From Amycolatopsis sp. GM8 (GTDB lineage: Bacteria; Actinomycetota; Actinomycetes; Mycobacteriales; Pseudonocardiaceae), in assembly GCF_021653975.1 (NCBI RefSeq), contig NZ_JAJKFK010000001.1, positions 62,001 through 126,000 on the forward strand: a DNA stretch of 64,000 bases, given 5' to 3'. The translations under genes and the position numbers were made by a program. The stretch's first letter is position 1. Each line of letters opens with the position of its first letter. Below the pieces are notes generated by a model that saw only the letters and a program-made list of their open reading frames with translations, was not told the origin of the DNA and ran no database searches. Positions 1 to 7,458 of this stretch are shown piece by piece.

Positions 1-1
1 C

Positions 2-670
2 GAGCGCCCGGTCCCTATCGTGACCGGCTGGGGCTCGACCGAAGTCGGCCCTGGCGCGACGATGGTGCACGCACACGGGGTGGCGCCCGACTGCATCGGG
101 ACTCCGCTGCCGGGCGTGGAAATCGGGCTGCGACCCGTCGGGGGCAAGTACGAACTCCTCGTCCGCGGGCCCTGTGTCGCCGACGGGTACTGGCACCAGC
201 CAGGCCCCAGCCGGGCCGCGTTCACCGCCGACGGCTGGTACTACTCCGGTGACGCGGGCGAACTCATCGATGCCGATCACCCCGAGCGCGGGTTGCGCTT
301 CGCCGGGCGGATCGCCGACGATTTCAAGCTGGCCAACGGAACCTGGGTCGACGCGGGCGGTATCCGCGCGAACCTGCTGGCCCGCGGCGGCGGCCGGTTG
401 CGCGACATCGTCGTGGCCGGTGCCGACCAATCCGCGCCCTGTGTGCTCGTCTGGGCCGCCGGGCCGTTCGGCGAGGAAGATCTGCGACTGCTGCTGGACG
501 CGTACAACCGGGAGAACACGAAGCCGAGCACCAGGATCCTCGACGGCGCGCTGCTGGAGCCCGAGGGCGACGAGGTGGGAAACAAGGGACAGCTCGTGCG
601 CGGTGCCGTATTGGCGCGGCGGCGACCGCTCATCGAGCGGATGTACGACCGGCAGAAAGCAGGATCGTGA
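2..670 (+). CDS. Feruloyl-CoA-synthetase-like acyl-CoA ligase, C-terminal part (truncated by window edge)
   Basis: This is the C-terminal part of an ANL-superfamily adenylate-forming CoA ligase; the gene starts left of the window. The reading frame is open from base 2 and ends at the TGA at 668-670. The adenylate-binding stretch TGWGSTEVGPGAT lies at the start, followed by GWYYSGD and GRIADDFKLANGTWV. The last motif is typical of feruloyl-CoA synthetase-like ligases, where DFKL.(T/N)GTWV replaces the usual hinge. The family activates aromatic or other carboxylic acids to CoA thioesters at the expense of ATP. Its stop overlaps the GTG start of the MaoC gene, so the two are translationally coupled. 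The substrate is unknown. Confidence 0.8.
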   Translation, partial: ERPVPIVTGWGSTEVGPGATMVHAHGVAPDCIGTPLPGVEIGLRPVGGKYELLVRGPCVADGYWHQPGPSRAAFTADGWYYSGDAGELIDADHPERGLRFAGRIADDFKLANGTWVDAGGIRANLLARGGGRLRDIVVAGADQSAPCVLVWAAGPFGEEDLRLLLDAYNRENTKPSTRILDGALLEPEGDEVGNKGQLVRGAVLARRRPLIERMYDRQKAGS

Positions 671-1152
671 AGATCGAAAACCCGGCCAGAACACTGGCCG
701 TCGGCAGCGCTGCCGACCTGCACGCCCATATCGGCAGCGAGATCGGGATCAGCGGTTGGGCGTCGCTCGAGCAGGACGACGTGCTCGGCTTCGCCGAACT
801 CACCCACGACCGGCATTGGATCCATACGGACCCGGCGCGTGCCCGCGACGAAGCCGGTCTGGAAGGCCTTCTGGCACACGGATTCCTGGTGCTCTCGACC
901 GTAACCGCGCTGGCGAACCAGTGCTACACCATCGCCGGCGCGAGCCGCTGGACGAACTACGGGCTGGAACGAATCCGTTTCACCGCACCGGTTTTCCCGG
1001 GTGACGAGTTCCGGTTGCGACTCACAGTGAACGCGGTCGAGCCGGGACCGGGCCCGACCACTCGGCTAGTTCTCGGCTGCCTGCTCGAACGTCGCGCCGG
1101 CGCCCGGCCCGCGCTGGCCGCGACCTGGATCGTCCTGGTGGAGGAAGCATGA
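667..1152 (+). CDS. MaoC-like hot-dog-fold hydratase/dehydratase
   Basis: A 161-residue MaoC-type protein, probably an enoyl-CoA hydratase or dehydratase. The family signature is visible: the hydratase stretch ELTHDRHWIHTDPARA (about residues 38-53) carries the expected Asp/His pair, followed by LLAHGFLVLS. The GTG start overlaps the stop of the CoA ligase (GTGA), and its own stop overlaps the ATG of the thioesterase-like gene (ATGA). The three genes therefore form a tight operon that activates an acid, hydrates an enoyl-CoA and possibly releases a product. The substrate is not evident. Confidence 0.8.
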   Translation: MKIENPARTLAVGSAADLHAHIGSEIGISGWASLEQDDVLGFAELTHDRHWIHTDPARARDEAGLEGLLAHGFLVLSTVTALANQCYTIAGASRWTNYGLERIRFTAPVFPGDEFRLRLTVNAVEPGPGPTTRLVLGCLLERRAGARPALAATWIVLVEEA

Positions 1153-1565
1153 GCGACGTTCCCGAAGGTTTCGTGCCGCTCGGGCAGGAAGGCACGTTCC
1201 TCGACCACGTCGGCGGCCTGAGGTGGCGGCGCGGCGCCGACCGGACGGAAGTGTGCGTGTCGCTGGCGCCGCATCATCTCAATCCCAATGGCACCGCACA
1301 CGGCGGCTTCCTGATGACCGTCCTCGACATCACCCTGGGCGCCACCGTCGAGTCATTTCTCGGCGTGGACCCGGATCGCCATCCCGTCACACTGCAGCTG
1401 TCGTGCTCGATGCTGGCACCCGCGCGTGGTGGTGAACTGCTCTTCGGCGAGGCGACGGTCGACCAGTCGACGCGGACGGTGACATTCGTGTCCGCCCGCC
1501 TCCACAGCGAAGGACGGACCGTCCTGACGGCGAGCGCGGTGTTCCGCAACCCACCATCGCGATAA
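1149..1565 (+). CDS. PaaI-type hot-dog thioesterase
   Basis: A 138-residue single hot-dog-domain protein resembling PaaI/YbgC-like acyl-CoA thioesterases. The core motif NGTAHGGFLMTVLDITLG (about residues 50-67) contains the HGG turn and the downstream Asp that support thioester hydrolysis in this family. The start ATG sits in an ATGA overlap with the preceding MaoC gene. It is probably a housekeeping or proofreading thioesterase for the CoA intermediates of the operon; the substrate cannot be deduced. Confidence 0.8.
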   Translation: MSDVPEGFVPLGQEGTFLDHVGGLRWRRGADRTEVCVSLAPHHLNPNGTAHGGFLMTVLDITLGATVESFLGVDPDRHPVTLQLSCSMLAPARGGELLFGEATVDQSTRTVTFVSARLHSEGRTVLTASAVFRNPPSR

Positions 1566-1630
1566 CCCGCGCCGGGTTCACCTTTCCCCGGCGAACTCGG
1601 CGCGTATCGCACCGACCCTGAGGAATGCGT

Positions 1631-2134
1631 TCATGGCTGCTCGCTTTCCGGGTGCGCGGTCGTCGGTTCGGCGAGGGCGTCGATGGCGTGGATGAGTTCC
1701 CGCAGCGCGGGCAGGGACGCGGTGAGCAGCTGTTGCCAGGCGGGGTGCAGCTCGGTCAGGGCGCTGCGCAGGATGGCGGCGTTGGTCGTGTGCCAGTGCG
1801 CCACGGCCTGTTCACCGGTGACGGTCAGGGTGAGCGAGACGGTACGGCGATCCGGACCGCCGCCGGCGCGGGTGATCAGGTTCCGGGTTCGCAGTCCGTT
1901 GACCAGGGTGGTGACGGAGTTGGGGGCCAGGCGCAGCAGGCGGGCGAGCTGGCTGGGGCGGGCGCCGGGGTTTTCGGCCAGGCAGGACAGCAGTTCCAGT
2001 TGCGCGACGGAAAGAGCGTTGTCGGGGTCACTGGCGCGGGCGGCACGGCGCATCGCCCGCCGGAGCCGGGCGATCACGTCGGCCAGCGCCATCTCGTCCC
2101 GCGCCGGTGCCGCCTGTGCTGGGCCGGTGGTCAT
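1631..2134 (-). CDS. MarR-family transcriptional regulator
   Basis: A 167-residue winged-helix regulator. The recognition region LARLLRLAPNSVTTLVNGL (about residues 63-81) and the wing PDRRTVSLTLTVTG follow the MarR pattern. The ATG at 2134 overlaps the stop of the upstream MFS exporter gene (ATGA), so regulator and transporter are co-transcribed and coupled. MarR proteins of this arrangement usually repress their own operon and release on ligand binding. The candidate operator is the palindrome at 3548-3564. The gene is convergent with the thioesterase gene on its other side. Confidence 0.9.
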   Translation of the reverse strand: MTTGPAQAAPARDEMALADVIARLRRAMRRAARASDPDNALSVAQLELLSCLAENPGARPSQLARLLRLAPNSVTTLVNGLRTRNLITRAGGGPDRRTVSLTLTVTGEQAVAHWHTTNAAILRSALTELHPAWQQLLTASLPALRELIHAIDALAEPTTAHPESEQP

Positions 2135-3519
2135 GGCGTCCTTTCCTGGGGCCGCGCGGCGACCGCGGTCGCGGCGGCCGCGACCCCGAACAGGAGCAGC
2201 GCGGCGACGGCGAGCCGCGGGCCGGTGCTGGGCGCGCCGCTGGTCTCGGCGACGTGCAGGGACAAGGTAACGACCGCGACGCCGAGTGCGGTACCCAGGC
2301 CGCGGGCCATGTTGACCAGGCCGCCGCCGGTGGCGGACATGCGGGCGGGGATCGCGCCCATGATGGCGGAGTTGTTGACGGGGATGAACACCCCCAGCCC
2401 GACGCCGAGGACGAGCAGCCACGCGGCCACCCACACCGTCGTGGTCGGCGCCACCGTCAGTCCCCCGGCCGCGACGACGCAGGCGATCGCACCGATGAGG
2501 CCACGCGTGCGAGCGCCCCAACTCCGGGGCATGAGCCGTTCGGCGGCGAGCGCGGAGAGGGCGAATCCGGCTGGCAGGGCGGTGAGGACGAGTCCGGCCA
2601 TCCCGTGGGCGCCCAGTACCTGCGGGAACAGCGTGAGAGGCCCGAAGAGTACGAGGTAGGCGCACAACGCGCCGAGCAGCCCGATCGACACCGCCCTCGG
2701 GCGCAGCACCGACAGGTCCACGAGCGGGCTCGCCGCCTGCCGTTCCCGCAGGACGAACCCGGCGAACCCGATCGCCGACGCGGTGACGAGCCCGGCCGGG
2801 GCCCACACCGGCAGTGGCAGCCCGGAGAATCCCGAAACACCGAGCAGTAGTGTTGTCGTCGCGGCGCCCAGCAAGACGAGTCCAGGCCAGTCGAACCGGC
2901 CGAGCCGGGTGCGCTGGCGGGTCCGGGGCAGCAGGTAGCGGCCAGCGACCAGGGCCACGACGCCAACAGGGACGTTGACCCAGAACACCCACTGCCAGCC
3001 GACCGAGTCCACGAGCACCCCGCCCAGTGCCGGCCCCAGCGCCAGCCCGAGCGCCTGCGCGGCGGCCTGCACGCCGAGCGCGGCGCGCATTTTGTCCTTC
3101 GGGACGCTGGTGACGACCAGCGCGACGCTGTTGGCCTGCAGCATCGCCGCGCCGATGGCCTGGACGACCCGGAATACCACCAGCCACACCAGTCCCGGTG
3201 CGAGTGCGCACGCCGCGGACGCCGCGGTGAACACCGCGAACCCGTAGAGGTAGATCAGCTTGCGCCCGGCCGCGTCCGCGATCCGCCCGGCGGCGGCGAC
3301 CAGGCCGACCAGGGCGAGCAGGTAGGACAGCGATACCCACTCCACCGCGGCCAGCGGCGCCCCGAACTGTTCCTGCAGGGCCGGGAAGGTGAGCGTGACG
3401 ATGCTGGCGTCCAACTGGCCCATGAACGCGCCGAAACACACCGTCGCGACCGCCAACCAGCCCGCCCACCGATGTTCGCGCACCACCCGCGGTCGCGCCG
3501 GCTCCACCAGCATGATCAC
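2131..3519 (-). CDS. MFS transporter, DHA2/EmrB-QacA type
   Basis: A 462-residue polytopic membrane protein of the major facilitator superfamily, multidrug-exporter branch. Motif A is seen as GRIADAAGRKLIYLYG after the second hydrophobic segment. A motif-C-like stretch ALGLALGPALGG lies in the fifth. The length and hydrophobic spacing fit a 14-helix DHA2 exporter driven by proton motive force. The start is the GTG at 3517-3519, or the ATG two codons downstream. Being in one operon with a MarR repressor suggests inducible export of a toxic small molecule, perhaps an antibiotic or self-made metabolite; this is inference. Confidence 0.88.
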   Translation of the reverse strand: MIMLVEPARPRVVREHRWAGWLAVATVCFGAFMGQLDASIVTLTFPALQEQFGAPLAAVEWVSLSYLLALVGLVAAAGRIADAAGRKLIYLYGFAVFTAASAACALAPGLVWLVVFRVVQAIGAAMLQANSVALVVTSVPKDKMRAALGVQAAAQALGLALGPALGGVLVDSVGWQWVFWVNVPVGVVALVAGRYLLPRTRQRTRLGRFDWPGLVLLGAATTTLLLGVSGFSGLPLPVWAPAGLVTASAIGFAGFVLRERQAASPLVDLSVLRPRAVSIGLLGALCAYLVLFGPLTLFPQVLGAHGMAGLVLTALPAGFALSALAAERLMPRSWGARTRGLIGAIACVVAAGGLTVAPTTTVWVAAWLLVLGVGLGVFIPVNNSAIMGAIPARMSATGGGLVNMARGLGTALGVAVVTLSLHVAETSGAPSTGPRLAVAALLLFGVAAAATAVAARPQERTP

Positions 3520-3547
3520 ATCCGCATCCTCATCGCTCGGCTCTACT

Positions 3548-3564
3548 TGTTCTGTTCCAGAACA
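3548..3564. promoter_or_regulatory. Candidate MarR operator palindrome
   Basis: The perfect palindrome TGTTCTGTTCCAGAACA (7-bp arms, 3-bp centre) lies 29 bp upstream of the MFS start. Position and symmetry suit an operator for the co-transcribed MarR protein. Binding is inferred only. Confidence 0.45.
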
Positions 3565-3680
3565 TCCTATGCTCGTGGAGCTACGGGGCGACAGCGCAGT
3601 ATCGAGATTTTGGTTGCTGGATACTTCTCAGGAAGAATGACTTTGTAGAGGCGTCCGCGGGTGCAATACGGTGCGGTAGG

Positions 3681-3692
3681 CGTTACGTAACG
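3681..3692. promoter_or_regulatory. 12-bp perfect palindrome upstream of the sigma factor gene
   Basis: CGTTACGTAACG is a perfect 12-bp palindrome ending 9 bp before the GTG start at 3702. No clear Shine-Dalgarno sequence separates them, so it could be an operator at or near a short-leader start site. Its regulator is unknown. Confidence 0.3.
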
Positions 3693-3701
3693 CGGGATGG
3701 T

Positions 3702-5051
3702 GTGACGATCGGGAGTCAGGTCTTGGGTGTGGGGGCATGTGGGGTCTGCGGCCGGCCGCTGCCGGCACGGAACCGTGGCCGGGGTGCGGTGTACTGCTCG
3801 GCCGCGTGCCGGCAGCGGGCGTACCGAGCGAGGCGGACCGGGGCCGGGGAGCAGGCCGTGACGGAGCTGGTCACGACCATCGAGCGGCAGGTGAAGGACC
3901 TGGCGCTCAGCCCGCCGGACACGTTCTACGCGGGCGTCAACGCCCTGTCGTCGCAGGTTGGGCGGCTGCGCCGGATCGCCCGGCTGGCGAGCGAGGCGGC
4001 GCGGGCGGAAAACGTCACGCCGGCCGGTGTGACGGAATCGCGTCCCGCGCTGGCCGTGGACGAGGGGACGTTCGCCGGGCTGGTGGAGCCGTACCGCGCG
4101 GAATTGCGGGTGCACTGCTACCGGATGGTGTCCTCATACGACGACGCCGAGGACCTGGTGCAGGAGACCCTGCTCAAGGCGTGGCGCAACCGAGAGGCAT
4201 TCGAGGGCCGCGCGTCGGTGCGCACGTGGCTGTACCGGATCGCCACCAACACCTGCCTGGACTTCCTGCGCCGCCACACCCGGCGGCCCCAGCGCTACGA
4301 GCCGGTGCCCGGGATCGACTCGGGCGAGGGCACGCCACCGCCCCGGCTCGCCTGGCTGCAGCCCTACCCCGACGAACTGCTGGACCAGGTCCCCGCCGAT
4401 GACGTCGGGCCGGACCTGGCGGCCGTGTCCCGCGAAACGATCGAGCTGGTCTTCCTGGCCGCGATCCAGTTCCTGCCGTCCCGGCAGCGCGCGGTCCTGA
4501 TCATGCGCGACGTGCTCGGCTGGCCGGCCGAGGACACCGCGAACACCCTGGGGATGACCGTGGCAGGGGTCAACAGCGCGCTGCAACGCGCGCGGCCCAC
4601 GCTGCGGGAACGGCTGCCCGAGCGGGGCACCGACTGGACGCCACAGCAGGTCAGCGCGGATGAGCGTGCGACGTTGCGGCGCTACATGGCGGCGGCCGAG
4701 GCGGCTGACGCAGCCGCGATGGTGGGGATGCTGCGTGAGGACGCGGTGCTGACCATGCCGCCCAACCCGGTGTGGTTCGTCGGCCGCGACGCGATCATGC
4801 GGCAGGTCGGGCCGGTGTTCGACCCGTCGTCGCCGAGGTACTTCGGGCAATGGCGGTACCTGCCGGTACAGGCGAACCGGATGCCGGCCGCGGCCGGCTA
4901 TGTGCGGCGCCCGGGCACGGCGGTGTACCGGGCGCAATTGTTGGACGTGCTGCGCATCGAGGGCGGGCGGATCGTGGAGATCACGACGTTCGAGTCGCAC
5001 CTGCTGCCGGCGTTCGGCCTGCCGCTGACCCTGCCGGGGGCCGGCCGATGA
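3702..5051 (+). CDS. ECF sigma factor (SigG/SigX5 type) with N-terminal zinc-ribbon-like segment and C-terminal SnoaL-like domain
   Basis: A 449-residue protein. Residues 11-42 hold CGVCG and YCSAACRQRAYRARR, with Cys13, Cys16, Cys32 and Cys36 spaced like a small zinc ribbon. A helical linker follows. Sigma region 2 (YDDAEDLVQETLLKAW and SVRTWLYRIATNTCLDFLRR) starts near residue 125. Region 4 (LPSRQRAVLIMRDVLGWPAEDTA) follows, then a SnoaL/NTF2-like C-terminal domain from about residue 325. The sigma part matches the SigG-like group with a fused NTF2-fold tail. The N-terminal cysteine segment is not part of the usual family. Start at 3702 is GTG without a strong ribosome site; a shorter form starting inside is possible. 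The SRPBCC gene downstream is probably in the same transcript. Confidence 0.85.
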   Translation: MTIGSQVLGVGACGVCGRPLPARNRGRGAVYCSAACRQRAYRARRTGAGEQAVTELVTTIERQVKDLALSPPDTFYAGVNALSSQVGRLRRIARLASEAARAENVTPAGVTESRPALAVDEGTFAGLVEPYRAELRVHCYRMVSSYDDAEDLVQETLLKAWRNREAFEGRASVRTWLYRIATNTCLDFLRRHTRRPQRYEPVPGIDSGEGTPPPRLAWLQPYPDELLDQVPADDVGPDLAAVSRETIELVFLAAIQFLPSRQRAVLIMRDVLGWPAEDTANTLGMTVAGVNSALQRARPTLRERLPERGTDWTPQQVSADERATLRRYMAAAEAADAAAMVGMLREDAVLTMPPNPVWFVGRDAIMRQVGPVFDPSSPRYFGQWRYLPVQANRMPAAAGYVRRPGTAVYRAQLLDVLRIEGGRIVEITTFESHLLPAFGLPLTLPGAGR

Positions 5052-5112
5052 GCCCGCCGGTCCCCGTGCGTCGGTATGGGCGACACGATCGACGCAACGA
5101 ACAGGAGCCGAC

Positions 5113-5601
5113 ATGACCAGCAAATCCGAGTCGCCGATCCAGATCCACCGCACCTACGCCGCGCCAGTGGAGCGGGTGTGGGAACTGTGGACGACCGGGG
5201 CGGGCATCCAGCAGTGGTGGGCGCCGGACGGCTTCACCGTCCGCGTCGACAAGCTCGACCTGCGCCCGGACGGCGAACTCATCTACACCATGACCGCCAC
5301 CGCGGCGGAACAGGTCGAGTTCATGCGCACCAACGGCCTACCGCTGGAAACCCGGTCACACAAGACGTTCACCGAGGTCACACCGACCAGTCGCCTCTGC
5401 TACACAACCCTGGTCGACTTCGTACCCGACGTGGCTGCCTACGAAGTCCTCACCGAGGTCGACCTGCACCCCACCGACAACGGTACCGAAGTCACGATGA
5501 CCATCGAACCCATGCACGACACGGAATGGACACAACGACTCGTCATGGGACGAAAAAACGAAATGGACAACCTGACAAAACTGGTCGACCAGACTCACTG
5601 A
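5113..5601 (+). CDS. SRPBCC (AHSA1-like) domain protein
   Basis: A 162-residue single-domain protein of the SRPBCC/AHSA1 helix-grip fold. It opens with the family's typical PIQIHRTYAAPVERVWELWT, followed by the QQWWAPDGF turn and later strands ending in VTMTIEPMHD. The ATG at 5113 has a good ribosome site (AGGAG, 9 bp upstream). It follows the sigma factor by 61 bp. AHSA1-like proteins often accompany SigG-type sigma factors, so a shared stress or solute-binding role is likely. The ligand is unknown. Confidence 0.82.
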   Translation: MTSKSESPIQIHRTYAAPVERVWELWTTGAGIQQWWAPDGFTVRVDKLDLRPDGELIYTMTATAAEQVEFMRTNGLPLETRSHKTFTEVTPTSRLCYTTLVDFVPDVAAYEVLTEVDLHPTDNGTEVTMTIEPMHDTEWTQRLVMGRKNEMDNLTKLVDQTH

Positions 5602-5619
5602 CCAACCACAATGGACACG

Positions 5620-6333
5620 TCAGCCCGCGGCATCACCACTGGTGCGCAAGCCCAGTCCGCCCAGCCACTCGATCAGGTTCGCGCGCTGAGTGCCGTGGCT
5701 TGACGCCACGTCGATCAGGGTGCCGCGGCCGTATTCTGGCGTGAACGTCAGATCAGCGCCGAGCCCGACCAGACGTTCGGCTGCGCGGCGCTGTCCGCCG
5801 GCGCAGGCATGCCACAGCGCCTGATCGAGCGTGTCCTGCGCGGGTGCGCCGTGGGCAACCAGTTCCTCGAGGCGGTCGAGCAGGCCAAGGGCAGCCGCGT
5901 GCCACAACTTCTCCACACGTGCACCCCGCTCCACCAACAGGCGCGCGACATTCCAACACCCGTAGCCCACCGCGTTGTCCAGCGGTGTGCCGATCGATCC
6001 GTCGGGCGCCTCGATGTCGGCGCCGCCGTCGATCAGCACTCGCGCGACGGCGGCGTCATCACTGCTGGCCGCCCAGTGCAGCGGAGCCTCCCCACCGTCC
6101 GGGCGCGCATTGACGTCGGCCCCACTGGCGATCAGCAGCTCGGCGACGAGCGGTCCGTTCGGGAAGTAGCCCGGCCAGTCACTGACGACGTGCAGCGGCG
6201 TGCGCCCCCGGGCCGGTCCGCCCAGCCGACATTGGGCCAGCTCGGGCTGTGCCCGCAGCAACTCCGACAGTGTCTCTACGTCACCGGCCCGGATTGCGAC
6301 ATAGGTATTCAGCTGGTCCTCGTCCGTCAGCAC
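5620..6333 (-). CDS. Ankyrin-repeat protein
   Basis: A 237-residue soluble protein built of ankyrin repeats. Recognisable units include GRTPLHVVSDWPG, VAELLIASGADVNARPDGG, APLHWAASSDDAAVARVLID and TPLDNAVGYGCWNVARLLVE. Such proteins mediate protein-protein contacts and no catalytic motif is seen. The start ATG at 6333 overlaps the end of the upstream COG4705 membrane gene by 7 bp, so both are in one operon. The partner protein is not known. Confidence 0.85.
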   Translation of the reverse strand: MLTDEDQLNTYVAIRAGDVETLSELLRAQPELAQCRLGGPARGRTPLHVVSDWPGYFPNGPLVAELLIASGADVNARPDGGEAPLHWAASSDDAAVARVLIDGGADIEAPDGSIGTPLDNAVGYGCWNVARLLVERGARVEKLWHAAALGLLDRLEELVAHGAPAQDTLDQALWHACAGGQRRAAERLVGLGADLTFTPEYGRGTLIDVASSHGTQRANLIEWLGGLGLRTSGDAAG

Positions 6334-7106
6334 CGCAACTCCTCTCCCCGCTGGACGTCTTTCCTTGTCACCGAAAGATAAACGACCAGGCCGGCGATCG
6401 CGGTCGCGAGTACCAGGCTCACCGGTCCCCCGCCGACACCGACACCGCCCTCTGGCGTCGGTTTGCCCAGCCAGTCAGCGATCGAGGCACCGAGCGGCCG
6501 GGTCACCACATAGGCGAACCAGAAGCAGAACACTCCGTTCCACCGCAACCACCGGTACCCCGCGGCGGGAATCAGGATCACCACCGCGAACACCACGATC
6601 GACAGGAAATAGCCCAAACCCAGCGTGGTCGCCGCCAGATCACCGGCCGACGTGCCGAGCGCGAACGTCGCCACGACGGCCGCCCAGTAGAACACTTCCC
6701 GCCGGCCCGAGTCGATCGCGTGGATCGACAGCGTCCCCTCGGCGCGGCGCCACACGAGGTACACCCCGGCCAGCACGACACCGAACAGCACCGTCGACGC
6801 CACATAAGGCACACCGAAGCCGACATGCAGGACATCGGCCGCCATCGTCCCGAAAACGCCGACCATCACGACCGCGCACCAATAGGCCCACGTCACGTAC
6901 CGCCGTTTGGTGAACTGGACGGCGAGCGCCGCGACGAAAGCGAGAAAACCGAGAGCGACCGCCGGAATGGGCGTCAGCACCCGCACGAGATAGTCCGACG
7001 CCGACTCGCCCAAAGCGGTCGAAAGACCTTTCAGGACCCAGAAAAAAGCGGTGATCTCGGGAACTCGAAGACGCCGGGAAACCGGGGCGGAAAGGCCTTG
7101 AGACAT
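6327..7106 (-). CDS. COG4705-family polytopic membrane protein
   Basis: A 259-residue membrane protein with about seven hydrophobic segments. It carries the conserved signatures of the uncharacterised COG4705 membrane-anchored family: PEITAFFWVLKGLSTALGES near the N-terminus, GTMAADVLHV, TLSIHAIDSGRREVFYW, TFALGTSAGDLAA and AYVVTRPLGASIADWLGKP. The biochemical role of this family is unknown. I chose the ATG at 7106 because the family starts just before PEITAFFWV. It is co-transcribed with the ankyrin gene. Confidence 0.82.
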   Translation of the reverse strand: MSQGLSAPVSRRLRVPEITAFFWVLKGLSTALGESASDYLVRVLTPIPAVALGFLAFVAALAVQFTKRRYVTWAYWCAVVMVGVFGTMAADVLHVGFGVPYVASTVLFGVVLAGVYLVWRRAEGTLSIHAIDSGRREVFYWAAVVATFALGTSAGDLAATTLGLGYFLSIVVFAVVILIPAAGYRWLRWNGVFCFWFAYVVTRPLGASIADWLGKPTPEGGVGVGGGPVSLVLATAIAGLVVYLSVTRKDVQRGEELRC

Positions 7107-7458
7107 GCCGTGCAGTCTGCCACGGCGAACGAACACCCTTTTCCTGCCCCGAATTCCGAAGTTCGTGCGAATAGTCTCGAACCAACGGACGGTAAAATCC
7201 ACCGCGGTGACGCTGCCACGAACAGTTTCGAACAAGGTACACGGAAGCCATTCGACGGCCGTCGTTCGGATGGTGAGTTACCCACTGCCAACAGGTCATT
7301 CCGGACGAATTGTCCGGCATCACCTCATTCGCTCAGTGGATCTCCTGACGCTTCAGCTTCCGTTCACGAGAGGTTTCCCCGCGGGGCCAGGTGCGGGTGA
7401 TGCCATTCGCAGCGGCCCCGCGATTGTGGGGATCCACTCGCGAGAAGGAGACCTGCAT
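7107..7458. other. Intergenic region between divergent genes
   Basis: About 350 bp separate the COG4705 gene (leftward) from the secreted-protein gene (rightward). It is less GC-rich than its neighbours and must hold both promoters, but I see no convincing inverted repeat or gene in it. A ribosome site, GAGAAGGAG, precedes the ATG at 7459. Confidence 0.5.

Noticed and set aside
1625-2659. Plus-strand open frame opposite the MarR and MFS genes
   Set aside because: It is an antisense shadow of clear membrane and MarR proteins, low complexity.
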